Positions 16,464-24,486 of a DNA stretch of 63,464 nt are shown piece by piece. The stretch spans positions 1 to 63,464 of the forward strand of contig JAXDJV010000019.1 in NCBI GenBank assembly GCA_034667465.1. The letters run 5' to 3'. The notes under the pieces were generated by a model. It was given only the letters and a program-made list of their open reading frames with translations, had not been told where the DNA came from and ran no database searches. Each line of letters begins with the position of its first letter. Within the stretch, counting starts at the first letter, position 1. The stretch is from JAOBAU01 sp034667465 (GTDB lineage Bacteria > Acidobacteriota > Thermoanaerobaculia > Gp7-AA8). The position numbers and the translations under genes are program-made.

Positions 16464-17347
16464 GACGGCACTGGCGTCATCGCAGACATCGCTACCGCGG
16501 ACAGATGCCGCCGCCGTTCGTACGGCGGATGGGCTGCGCATTCGGTGCGCTCATCCTCTCCGCCGCGATCGGCGCGAGCACGCTCGTCTCGATGCTGCTT
16601 CGCGCGCCGCAGCGCGCGCTGGCGACCGTCGCGATCGGGATCTTCGTTTCCATCGCGGTCATCGCCGGCTTCGCGTTCGCGATCGGCCGCGTCGGACGCG
16701 CGTTCCGCGAACAGAATCGTTTGCGCCGCCAGCTGATGGCCGACGTCGCGCACGAACTACGCACACCGCTCGCGATTCTGCAGGGCCGCATCGAAGGATT
16801 GCTCGATGGCATCTACGAACGCGATGACGAACGACTCGGCGAGCTGCTCGACGAAACGCGGCATCTGTCGCGACTCGTCGACGATCTCCGCACGCTTGCG
16901 AACGCCGAAGCAGGCGCGCTCGAGCTGCGCAAAGAAACCGTCGACCTCGCGGAACTGATCCGCGACACCGCGGCGTCGCTAAGCGGAACGATCGTCGTCA
17001 ACGTTCCGGCGGAGCTGCCGATCGTCATCGATCCGATGCGCATCCGTGAAGTGCTGCTCAACCTGTTATCGAACGCGTTGCGCGCGACGCCGCCCGACGG
17101 ACGTGTCGCCATCGACGCGACGGACGACGACGCGAACGTCACCATTCGTGTCAAAGACAACGGCAGCGGCATTCCCGCCGATCAGCTCTCGTCGATCTTC
17201 GATCGCTTCCGCAAAGGAGGCGACTCGACCGGCTCCGGACTCGGACTCGCCATCGCCCGCAAGCTGGTCGTTGCGCACGACGGCGACATCCGAATCGAGA
17301 GCGTCGAAGGCAAGGGAACGACCGTTACCGTGTCGCTGCCGCGCTGA
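16460..17347 (+). CDS. sensor histidine kinase
   Basis: The 295-residue product pairs with the regulator just upstream through an ATGA overlap. It has an unusually basic N-terminus (nine Arg/His in the first 13 residues), two membrane helices (about 25-47 and 55-77) with almost no periplasmic loop between them, a HisKA domain with His98 in DVAHELRTPLA, and an HATPase domain with the N-box NLLSNALRATPPDG, DNGSGIP and GSGLGLAIA. There is no separate HAMP or sensor domain, so the signal is probably perceived in the membrane or through the small protein encoded first in the operon. Confidence 0.92.
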   Translation: MRRHWRHRRHRYRGQMPPPFVRRMGCAFGALILSAAIGASTLVSMLLRAPQRALATVAIGIFVSIAVIAGFAFAIGRVGRAFREQNRLRRQLMADVAHELRTPLAILQGRIEGLLDGIYERDDERLGELLDETRHLSRLVDDLRTLANAEAGALELRKETVDLAELIRDTAASLSGTIVVNVPAELPIVIDPMRIREVLLNLLSNALRATPPDGRVAIDATDDDANVTIRVKDNGSGIPADQLSSIFDRFRKGGDSTGSGLGLAIARKLVVAHDGDIRIESVEGKGTTVTVSLPR

Positions 17348-17361
17348 CGATCACGCCCCGA

Positions 17362-18231
17362 TCACGCAACGATCTCGCCGAACTTGCCGGTCTGATAGTC
17401 GAACATCGCCTGCCGGATCTCGGCCGTCGTGTTCATGACGAACGGTCCGTAACGCGCCACCGGCTCGTTGAGCGGAACGCCGGCGAGCAGGAGCAGCTCC
17501 GCGCCGTTGTCCGACGTGATCGTCACCTCGTCGCCATCATTCTCGAAGAAGACCGCGTCGTTCTCGCCCGCCGAGCGAGTTCCGAAGATCGCTTCTCCAC
17601 CGATGACGAACGCGAACGCGTTGTACGTCTCCGGAATCGGCTGCGTGAACCGCGCACCCGCCGCGAGACGAACGTGGAAGTACATGATCGGCGTCCGCGT
17701 ATCGATCGTCGCAGTCGTGCCGAGCGATTCGCCGGCGATGACCGTGACGGTCACCTTTCCATCGGCGCTGGTCGCGGTCGGAATCTCGGACGCGCGCAGT
17801 TCCTGATAACGCGGCTTCATCATCTTGTCGCTGCGCGGCAGATTCACCCAAAGCTGAAATCCGTGCAGCCGTCCGCCGTTGCGGCGCAGCTCTTCCGACG
17901 GCATTTCGGAGTGAATGACGCCGGAGCCGGCCGTCATCCACTGCACGTCGCCGGCGCCGATGCGTCCGCGATTCCCCTGCGAGTCTTCGTGCTCGATCGC
18001 CCCTTCGAGAATGTACGTGACAGTCTCGAAGCCGCGATGCGGATGATCGGGAGCACCCTTCGCTTCGCCGGGACCGTGCGAGATCGGCCCCATCCGATCG
18101 AGGAGCAGAAACGGATCGACATGGTCGAGACGCGCCGTCGGAAACGGACGCGTGACGATCATCCCTTCACCTTCAGCTTGCGAGACGGCGTGAACGAGCT
18201 TTGCGACAGATCGGGTTTTCATTTCACCCAT
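17362..18231 (-). CDS. pirin-family cupin protein
   Basis: The 289-residue product has the bicupin pirin fold. Metal ligands of the family are present: the two histidines of DHPHRGFET and the His/Glu of IEHEDSQG, plus the conserved GSGVIHSEMP. Pirins bind iron and include quercetin 2,3-dioxygenases and transcription cofactors; sequence does not decide which applies. I start at the ATG at 18231 because TACCCT, a box seen before other starts here, stands nine bases upstream; the ATG at 18222 is an alternative. It converges on the sensor kinase gene with a short gap and no terminator visible. Confidence 0.9.
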   Translation of the reverse strand: MGEMKTRSVAKLVHAVSQAEGEGMIVTRPFPTARLDHVDPFLLLDRMGPISHGPGEAKGAPDHPHRGFETVTYILEGAIEHEDSQGNRGRIGAGDVQWMTAGSGVIHSEMPSEELRRNGGRLHGFQLWVNLPRSDKMMKPRYQELRASEIPTATSADGKVTVTVIAGESLGTTATIDTRTPIMYFHVRLAAGARFTQPIPETYNAFAFVIGGEAIFGTRSAGENDAVFFENDGDEVTITSDNGAELLLLAGVPLNEPVARYGPFVMNTTAEIRQAMFDYQTGKFGEIVA

Positions 18232-18240
18232 CGCAACAAA

Positions 18241-18246
18241 AGGGTA
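18241..18246 (-). promoter_or_regulatory. candidate -10 box (TACCCT) of pirin gene
   Basis: On the minus strand TACCCT lies nine bases before the ATG at 18231, the spacing expected for a very short or absent leader. The same hexamer stands before the glycosyltransferase gene at 23326. No -35 element is obvious. Confidence 0.35.
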
Positions 18247-18256
18247 TTCCGGAGGC

Positions 18257-18406
18257 TCACTGCCGTTTGAAGAACTGCACGGCCCGTTCGTGCTCCTCGG
18301 CGGCCGCGCGCGTTTTGAACGTGCCGAGGTTGCGGCGCTTGCCGGTCTTCGGATTCTTCTTTCGCGAATAGAGCCGGTACTCGCCTGACTTCAGTTTCCG
18401 GATCAT
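18257..18406 (-). CDS. small conserved basic protein (49 residues)
   Basis: This short gene starts at the ATG at 18406, overlapping the stop of the upstream gene as ATGA, and ends at TGA 18257. The product begins MIRKLKSGEYRLYSRKKN and includes PKTGKRRNLGTFKTRAAA and a helical end AEEHERAVQFFKRQ. It is strongly basic and resembles a widespread family of roughly 50-residue uncharacterised proteins. The overlap with a lysine-rich partner suggests a shared nucleic-acid-related role; that is inference. Confidence 0.8.
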   Translation of the reverse strand: MIRKLKSGEYRLYSRKKNPKTGKRRNLGTFKTRAAAEEHERAVQFFKRQ

Positions 18407-18849
18407 GCGCGGGCGGCGCGCGTTCGGGCCGCTTTCACCGCCGCATTGTGGCGCGACGTTGCGCTGCGCTTGTGTGCGGCGGTCTTCGCCTGACGCGAGA
18501 GCGCCTTCTTCGATGCGGTCGATTTCGGTTCGTGCTTCAGCGCGGCGCGAACCGCTTTCGACCGTTTCGCGGACGGCTTGCTGTGCGACTTCGCCTTCTC
18601 GAGATCGTGCTCGGCCTGCTTCCGCGTGCTCGCGGACGCGCGGCCTTTCGGCGGAGCCGGCAGCTTCACGCCGGCGCGGCGCGCCTTCGACAATCCGATC
18701 GCAATCGCCTGCTTCGTCGATCGCGCGCCGTGCTTCCCGTGACGGATGTGCTCGATCTCCTCATGCACGAACTCGCCTGCCTGCGTCGACGGCGCTTTCC
18801 CTTCACGCTTGTCCTGCCGCGCTTTGCGGATGGTCGCTTTCTCCGGCAA
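18403..18849 (-). CDS. DUF6496-like lysine/arginine-rich protein
   Basis: The 148-residue product is very basic and low in complexity toward the end. Its N-terminal half carries the conserved core EFVHEEIEHIRHGKHGARST followed by KQAIAIGLSKARRAGVKLP, which I recognise as the DUF6496-type family; the C-terminal half is a histone-H1-like run of Lys, Ala, Ser and Arg. It could be a nucleoid-associated protein. It is translated ahead of the 49-residue protein with a four-base overlap. Function is unproven. Confidence 0.82.
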   Translation of the reverse strand: MPEKATIRKARQDKREGKAPSTQAGEFVHEEIEHIRHGKHGARSTKQAIAIGLSKARRAGVKLPAPPKGRASASTRKQAEHDLEKAKSHSKPSAKRSKAVRAALKHEPKSTASKKALSRQAKTAAHKRSATSRHNAAVKAARTRAARA

Positions 18850-18859
18850 GGATTCCTCC

Positions 18860-19150
18860 TCAGAGCACTTTTTTCGCGGCGCTCTTCACGATTTTCTTCG
18901 CCGCCGTCTTCACCGGCGCCTTCGCGGCGCGACGCAGCGCCACGATCGCCGTGACCGCGGTCGTCACCGCCGCCACGGCAATGCCGGCGGCGTGTTCCTT
19001 CTCCGTCCGGTCCATCGCACTCCAGTGACCGAGGAGTTTCGTCACTTTTTTGTCGGCCATCGATTCGACGTCGCCGACTTTTTTCGCGACGCTGTCGATC
19101 GCTTTGATCGTCGCATCGCGCAGCAGAGGCTCCAGCATCATTGCTTTCAT
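18860..19150 (-). CDS. small protein with lysine-rich C-terminus
   Basis: The product is about 96 residues from the ATG at 19150; TTG at 19168 and ATGs at 19141 and 19138 are alternatives, none with a strong ribosome site. The N-terminal half is helical (EPLLRDATIKAIDSVAKKVG), the middle is a hydrophobic alanine/valine helix (AAGIAVAAVTTAVTAIVAL), and the end is rich in lysine and alanine (APVKTAAKKIVKSAAKKVL). It precedes two other small basic proteins on the same strand with a ten-base gap and likely shares their transcript. I do not recognise the family. Confidence 0.65.
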   Translation of the reverse strand: MKAMMLEPLLRDATIKAIDSVAKKVGDVESMADKKVTKLLGHWSAMDRTEKEHAAGIAVAAVTTAVTAIVALRRAAKAPVKTAAKKIVKSAAKKVL

Positions 19151-19243
19151 GCAGGAACTGTCGTGCAAGCTGCAATCCCGTTTCGCACGCTTTCACCGCC
19201 GCGGCCGTTAAGGTACTCTCGCGCTCCGGCTTCACCCTCCTCC

Positions 19244-21490
19244 ATGCGCACAGCGGTCTTCTCCATCATCTCCCCCAACTACCGGCACTACGCGCGCGTC
19301 CTCATGGCGTCGGTGCAACAGCAGCATCCCGACTGGGATCGCTTCGTCCTGCTCGTCGACAGCGACGCGGAAACTGCGCCGGACGAATCGTTTACGACGA
19401 TTCCGCTCGATGCACTGCCGCTCCCGAATCGGCGACAGTTCTGCTTCCGCTACACGATCCTCGAGCTCAACACGGCCGTGAAGCCGTGGATGTTCGAGCA
19501 TCTCTTCGGGCGCGGCTACGATCGCGTCGTCTACTTCGATCCCGACATCTTCGTTTACAGCCCGCTCGCCGAGCTCGACACGGCGCCGCCCGAAACGTTC
19601 ATCACGCTCACGCCGCATCTCACCGGCTCGATCAGCGGCGACGAACATCCGAGCGAGCGTTCCATCCTCCTCGCCGGCTCGTACAACCTCGGCTTCCTCG
19701 CCGTCACGCGCCATCCGCACCTCGCGCGCTTCCTCGCGTGGTGGCAGCAGAAGCTCGAATATCAGTGCGTCGTCGATCCGGCGCGCGGACTCTTCGTCGA
19801 TCAGAGATGGATGGATCTCGTGCCGGGACTCTTTCCCGATGTGCGAGTGCTCCGGCACGACGGCTGGAACGTCGCCTACTGGAATCTCGAGCAGCGCACC
19901 GTCGTCGCGGAGCCGGGCGGCGAGATCACGGTCAACGGCGCGCCGCTTCGCTTCTATCACTTCAGCGGATTCGACGCCGCGCTTCCCAGCGTTCTCTCGC
20001 GCCACGAGCGCGGACGCAAAGTCGCCGATGCCGGCGACGTGCGTGGTCTCATCGACGGCTATCGCGACGCGCTGATCGCCGCGGGATCCGAATCGTTTCG
20101 CAATGAGCGTTACGCATTCGCGACGTTCGCCGACGGAACGCGCATCCCCGAAGCGGCTCGCATCGCTTATCGCGACTCGGACGAATTGCAGGCCGCCGCC
20201 GGCGACGATCCGTTCGCGCACTCCGAGCTTTTCGTTTCCTATCGGGATGCGGCGCCGCGCAGCATGGTCAGCGCGAAAGCGGCGCTGGCGTCATACAGAT
20301 TCCTGTCCAGAGCACGTCCGCTCGTTCGGCTGATTCCGCGAAGTCTGCGCACCGCGATGCGCGAGTTTCTCCTCGGCCGCAAAGATGCGCCGCTCCCGGA
20401 AGCTCGCGGCGGTTCGTCGCTGCCACCGGGACTGAACGTCGCCGGCTATTTCCGCCGCGACACCGGCGTCGGCGAATCGGCACGGCTATGCGTCAAGTCA
20501 TGCGAAGCAATCGGACTGCCGGTGCATGCCGTCGATATCGACAGCGCCGACGCGCACGCCGTTTGGCGCACGAGCATCCATCACGTGAACGCCGATCAGC
20601 TGCCGGTCGTTCATAAAGACAATCAACCGCTCTTCGCGGACAGCGCGTACAACATCGGCTGCTGGCATTGGGAACTGCCGGAACTTCCCGACGAGTGGAT
20701 CGCGTCGGCGGCACCGCTCGACGAAATCTGGGCGCCGAGCGCATTCGTGCAGAGCGCGATCAGCCGCAAGGTGACGATCCCGGTCGTCCACATGCCGCAC
20801 GGAATCGCCGTAAGCGACATCGAGCCGTGCTCGCCGCAGGAGCTCGGCGTACCGAACGGACGATTCACCTTCCTCTGCATGTTCGATCTCGACAGCGTCA
20901 TGGAGCGAAAGAATCCGCTCGGCGCGATCGACGCCTTTCGCCGCGCGTTCCCGAACGATTCGTCAGCCGCGCTGCTGATCAAAGCAGGACGCTCCGCACA
21001 GCATCCCGCCGAATATGCGGAACTGCAGGAACGGCTGCGCGATCTGCCGAACGTTTATCTCACCGATCAGATGCTGTCGCGCGCTCGCGTCAACGGTTTG
21101 ATCGCCGCGTCCGACAGCGTCGTGTCGCTGCATCGCTCGGAAGGTTTCGGACTGATCCTGGCCGAAGCGATGTACCTCGGCAAACCGGTCGTTGCCACCG
21201 GCTGGTCGGGCAACATGGACTTCATGAACAGCGGCAACTCCTGTCCGGTCGGCTACGACCTCGTGACGCTCGATCAGTCGCATGGTTACTATCACGCTGG
21301 CGGGCAGTGGGCGGAGCCGGACGTCGCGCACGCATCACAACTGATGCTGCGGATCGTCGACGATTCCGCGTGGCGCAAACAGCTCGGCGCGCGCGCCGGC
21401 GAAACGATGCGCACGCGCTTCAGCCCCGCCGCCGCCGGCGCGCGCTATCACCGCCGCCTGGAGTTTCTCGGGTTGCTCACCCGCGAATAA
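19244..21490 (+). CDS. two-domain glycosyltransferase (nucleotide-sugar + GT4)
   Basis: The 748-residue product joins two catalytic regions. Residues 1-290 resemble GT8-like nucleotide-sugar transferases, with a DxD motif in YFDPDIFVY and a conserved RHDGWNVAYWNL. Residues 400-748 are a GT4-type GT-B domain with NVAGYFRRDTGVGESAR near its start, HMPHGI, and the nucleotide-binding HRSEGFGLILAEAMYLGKPV. The start is the ATG at 19244, after a TACTCT box and directly at the MRTAVFSIIS strand; the longer upstream frame is antisense to a small gene. It opens the surface-polysaccharide locus. Sugar donors and acceptors are unknown. Confidence 0.88.
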   Translation: MRTAVFSIISPNYRHYARVLMASVQQQHPDWDRFVLLVDSDAETAPDESFTTIPLDALPLPNRRQFCFRYTILELNTAVKPWMFEHLFGRGYDRVVYFDPDIFVYSPLAELDTAPPETFITLTPHLTGSISGDEHPSERSILLAGSYNLGFLAVTRHPHLARFLAWWQQKLEYQCVVDPARGLFVDQRWMDLVPGLFPDVRVLRHDGWNVAYWNLEQRTVVAEPGGEITVNGAPLRFYHFSGFDAALPSVLSRHERGRKVADAGDVRGLIDGYRDALIAAGSESFRNERYAFATFADGTRIPEAARIAYRDSDELQAAAGDDPFAHSELFVSYRDAAPRSMVSAKAALASYRFLSRARPLVRLIPRSLRTAMREFLLGRKDAPLPEARGGSSLPPGLNVAGYFRRDTGVGESARLCVKSCEAIGLPVHAVDIDSADAHAVWRTSIHHVNADQLPVVHKDNQPLFADSAYNIGCWHWELPELPDEWIASAAPLDEIWAPSAFVQSAISRKVTIPVVHMPHGIAVSDIEPCSPQELGVPNGRFTFLCMFDLDSVMERKNPLGAIDAFRRAFPNDSSAALLIKAGRSAQHPAEYAELQERLRDLPNVYLTDQMLSRARVNGLIAASDSVVSLHRSEGFGLILAEAMYLGKPVVATGWSGNMDFMNSGNSCPVGYDLVTLDQSHGYYHAGGQWAEPDVAHASQLMLRIVDDSAWRKQLGARAGETMRTRFSPAAAGARYHRRLEFLGLLTRE

Positions 21491-21500
21491 TCCGGCGCAA

Positions 21501-22007
21501 TCACGGCAGCCACTGCGCGCCGTACGTCGCGCGAATGCGCCGCTCCGCTGCCGCGCGCGCGTCGGCGTACGGAATGCGATCGAGCAGCGCCGGGGCGAAT
21601 GCGCCGGCCGCCGCAAAGCTTTCGATCGCGCCCGGCTGGTCCATCGCGTCGAGCTGCGCGTAGCCGAGGTCGAGGTAGATTTCGGGACGCCGATCGATGG
21701 AGAGCGCGCGGCGATACGCATCGATCGCGCGCGCCGGCTCGCCGCGATAGCGAAGGATCGTGCCGCGCGCGTACGACAGCTTCACATCCTGACCCTCGAG
21801 ACATTCACAGCCGCGCAGCACCGACTCGGCGTGCTGCGACGCCGCGCGCTTCGCGATGTCGTTGCGATCGGCGACGCTGTCGAGCGCATCGAATGCGCGC
21901 GTCACGTTCGCCTCGCAGGCCAGCGGCAGCCAGACCGTGTAGTGAATCAGCACGATCGTCGCGGCGCCGATGAGAATCAGGGCGACGAGTCGCAGCGCGC
22001 GCGTCAT
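21501..22007 (-). CDS. membrane-anchored TPR protein
   Basis: The 168-residue product has an N-terminal membrane helix (LVALILIGAATIVLIHYTVW) and a soluble part with about two tetratricopeptide-like helix pairs (LSYARGTILRYRGEPARAI and EIYLDLGYAQLDAMDQPGAI). Its ATG at 22007 overlaps the stop of the O-antigen ligase-like gene as ATGA. TPR regions often accompany O-antigen ligase-type proteins, sometimes fused as a C-terminal domain, so this may be a detached partner of the ligase. That link is inferred from the overlap. Confidence 0.78.
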   Translation of the reverse strand: MTRALRLVALILIGAATIVLIHYTVWLPLACEANVTRAFDALDSVADRNDIAKRAASQHAESVLRGCECLEGQDVKLSYARGTILRYRGEPARAIDAYRRALSIDRRPEIYLDLGYAQLDAMDQPGAIESFAAAGAFAPALLDRIPYADARAAAERRIRATYGAQWLP

Positions 22008-23263
22008 GACGGCCGCCACGCCGCACAGAGCGCGGCAAAGTGGACGAGCAGCATCCGCACAACAGTTGTTTCGAGCGGAAACTGCGCGAGCGACAAAACG
22101 ACCCAGAGCACCGCCAGCGGCAACGCCAGCAGCATCGCGAAACGCTGCGCCGGCGGCGCATCGGCGCCGACGTTTCGTAACGAGATCGCGCCGAGCATCA
22201 CGAGGAAGGCGACGAACAGCAGATACGCCGGCACGCCGCCTTCGGCGAGCAGCTGCAGATGATCGTCATGCACTTCGCCGAAGTTCACGCCGCGGCTCCA
22301 CGCTTTCCGCAGTACCGGATAAACCTGCTCCGCGCGAACTTTGTACGCGTAGTAGTTCCAGCCGAACGTCCCCGGCCCGACACCGGTCAGCGGACGATCG
22401 ATCGTCATCAGCGACGCCGCGATGAACGGCGTCAGCCGATCGGTGAGCAGCGCGTTGTACTCGCCGGTGCGAAGCCAGTGCACCATGTTTTCCGCGCGCT
22501 GCCGCAGCGGCGCCAGCGACACGACGAGCAGCACCGCGACGACGATCGCGGCCAGCGCGCTGCGCAACGCGTACCTCCACGAAACGAGCGCGAAGAGGAC
22601 GAACGCGCCGGCCACGAGCGCCGCAAGCGCCGTCAGCGTCTGCGCGGCGATGACGCCGGCGAGGAGCAGAAACGCCGCGGATGCGAACCATTTTCTCCGC
22701 TCACGATCGGCAATCGCCGCCGCGAGACACGCCAGCGCGGCCACCGCGAGATAGCTGCCGATCTCATTCGGATTTCCGATCAGCGCCGTGCATTGAAAGT
22801 GATGGCGCATGTCCGGCTGCGTGCCGAACGGCATCCAGATGTTCAGCTCCTGGAGAATGTCGACGACGGCGTTGATCACCGCGGCGACGAGCGGCACCGA
22901 CACGAGCGCGAGAAAGGCGCGGTTCGTCTCCGCGCTGCGCAATGTTGCGATGAAGACGATCAGCGTCGCGACGCCGGCGATCACGCGCAAACCGCTCACC
23001 GTCGGATTCGTCGACGTCAGCGTGACGATGATCATCCAGGCGAGAGCGACGAGCGGCATCACCAGCCAGCGATCGAATCGGATGCGCGGCCGATCGCCCA
23101 TCACCAGCGCTCCAAGGAACACCGCAACGAGCACGATCGCCTCGGCGCGTAAGGCAAGTTCCTTCGGCAGGCGGAATGCGTCGAACGCGAACGGCAGGAC
23201 TACCAACGGAATGCAGAACGCGCCGAGAAGGACGACAGCGAGAATCAGTGGCGAGCTCTTCAC
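22004..23263 (-). CDS. O-antigen ligase (WaaL)-like membrane protein
   Basis: The 419-residue product has about eleven to twelve membrane helices and a large periplasmic loop containing RPLTGVGPGTFGWNYYAYKV and the histidine-rich GEVHDDHLQLLAEGGVPAY, the pattern of Wzy_C/O-antigen ligase proteins that transfer lipid-linked polysaccharide to lipid A-core or another acceptor in the periplasm. I choose the GTG at 23263, where the first helix begins; upstream residues of the longer frame are arginine-rich and unlike a protein start. It is divergent from the glycosyltransferase at 23326. Confidence 0.88.
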   Translation of the reverse strand: MKSSPLILAVVLLGAFCIPLVVLPFAFDAFRLPKELALRAEAIVLVAVFLGALVMGDRPRIRFDRWLVMPLVALAWMIIVTLTSTNPTVSGLRVIAGVATLIVFIATLRSAETNRAFLALVSVPLVAAVINAVVDILQELNIWMPFGTQPDMRHHFQCTALIGNPNEIGSYLAVAALACLAAAIADRERRKWFASAAFLLLAGVIAAQTLTALAALVAGAFVLFALVSWRYALRSALAAIVVAVLLVVSLAPLRQRAENMVHWLRTGEYNALLTDRLTPFIAASLMTIDRPLTGVGPGTFGWNYYAYKVRAEQVYPVLRKAWSRGVNFGEVHDDHLQLLAEGGVPAYLLFVAFLVMLGAISLRNVGADAPPAQRFAMLLALPLAVLWVVLSLAQFPLETTVVRMLLVHFAALCAAWRPS

Positions 23264-23298
23264 CGTTCGAACGCAGCAAAATACCACGACGATCCTGC

Positions 23299-23304
23299 TA
23301 CCCT
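23299..23304 (+). promoter_or_regulatory. candidate -10 box (TACCCT) of glycosyltransferase operon
   Basis: TACCCT lies 21 bases before the ATG at 23326, in the 62-base gap between divergent polysaccharide genes. It is the same hexamer that precedes the pirin gene. No -35 match is convincing. Confidence 0.35.
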
Positions 23305-23325
23305 TGCCCGCTGTTTCGCCTGCCG

Positions 23326-24486
23326 ATGAATGTCCTCGTCGTATCCGCGCGTTTTCCCTGGCCGTCGTACACCGGCGACCGGATGCGTGCAGCAGTCTGG
23401 CTCGAAGCGCTCGCACCGCACGCGCGCGTCGCGCTGGTGGCGCCGGCCGGCGAACTGCCGCCGACCACGCACGGCTTTCGTTACTTCCCAGCCGCGCCAT
23501 CGTTTCTCCGCGGTGCGGCCGGCGCGATGGCAATTCTGCGACGCGGTTTGCCGATACAAACCGCGCTCGCCGCGCCGTTCGCCTGGAGTGACGCCATCGC
23601 GAATGCAACGCGCGAAGCCGGTCCGTTCGACACGACCATCGTCATTCTTTCGCGCTGCGATCCGTGGGTGCGCGCGTCGCTCGGCGGCGGAATGCACATC
23701 CTCGATTCGATCGATTCGCTGCGCCGCAACACCGCGGAGCGCGCCGCTGCCGCATCACCGCTGATGCGGATCTTCTGGCGCTTCGAAGAGCGCCGCCTCG
23801 CGCGCGCCGAGCGCGACCTGGGACGCGCGTACGACCGCGTCGTAGTCGTCAGCGATGACGAAACGAGCGAGTTCGGCGACGCCGGCATGGCGATCCCGAA
23901 CAGCGTGCCGATCGCGCCGCTCGACCTGACCGCGCCGCGAACATACGACTTCGGTTTCTGGGGACGCTTCGCCTACTTCGCGAATGCCGACGCCGTCCGC
24001 TGGCTCCTCGATGAGATCGTGCCGGCCATTCGCGAGCGCGAGCCGGCAGCGTCGATCGTCATCGGCGGCGCCGCCGCGTCGCAGACGTTGCGCGCCGCCG
24101 CATCGCGCGCGAACGTCGAGCTCGTATCGCCGATCGCCGACGTCGCCGCGTTCGCGCGCAATGTCCGCGTCGCCATCGCGCCGATGCGTTACGGCAGCGG
24201 ACAGTCGAGCAAGCTGCTCGAAGCAGCGGAAGCGGGATGCGCGATCGTGACGACCCCTCAGGCGCTGCGCGGTTTGCCGAAAATCGCGCCGCACGCGGCC
24301 GTCGCGTCGGATGCAACATCGATCGCGGCAACTGCGATCGAGCTGCTGCACGACGACGCGCGGCGCGCGACGATGGGCGACGCGCTGCGGCACGCCGTCG
24401 AACAACATCATTCGCGCCAAAGCGTTCTCGCCGCGATGGCGGAACTGGCCGGCGTGACGACCACGCGCGCGGCGGTGAACGAATGA
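23326..24486 (+). CDS. GT4-family glycosyltransferase
   Basis: The 386-residue protein has a GT-B architecture: an N-terminal domain opening with NVLVVSARFPWPSYTGDR and a C-terminal domain with FWGRFAYFANADAVRWLLDE, IAPMRYGSGQSSKLLEAAE and the acidic pair of the nucleotide-sugar site. This matches GT4-like enzymes that use the initiating signature 'sugar transferase with PEP-CTERM/EpsH-type loci'; the exact sugar is unknown. The gene begins the plus-strand operon 23326-26776, overlapping the next start as ATGA. Confidence 0.87.
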   Translation: MNVLVVSARFPWPSYTGDRMRAAVWLEALAPHARVALVAPAGELPPTTHGFRYFPAAPSFLRGAAGAMAILRRGLPIQTALAAPFAWSDAIANATREAGPFDTTIVILSRCDPWVRASLGGGMHILDSIDSLRRNTAERAAAASPLMRIFWRFEERRLARAERDLGRAYDRVVVVSDDETSEFGDAGMAIPNSVPIAPLDLTAPRTYDFGFWGRFAYFANADAVRWLLDEIVPAIREREPAASIVIGGAAASQTLRAAASRANVELVSPIADVAAFARNVRVAIAPMRYGSGQSSKLLEAAEAGCAIVTTPQALRGLPKIAPHAAVASDATSIAATAIELLHDDARRATMGDALRHAVEQHHSRQSVLAAMAELAGVTTTRAAVNE

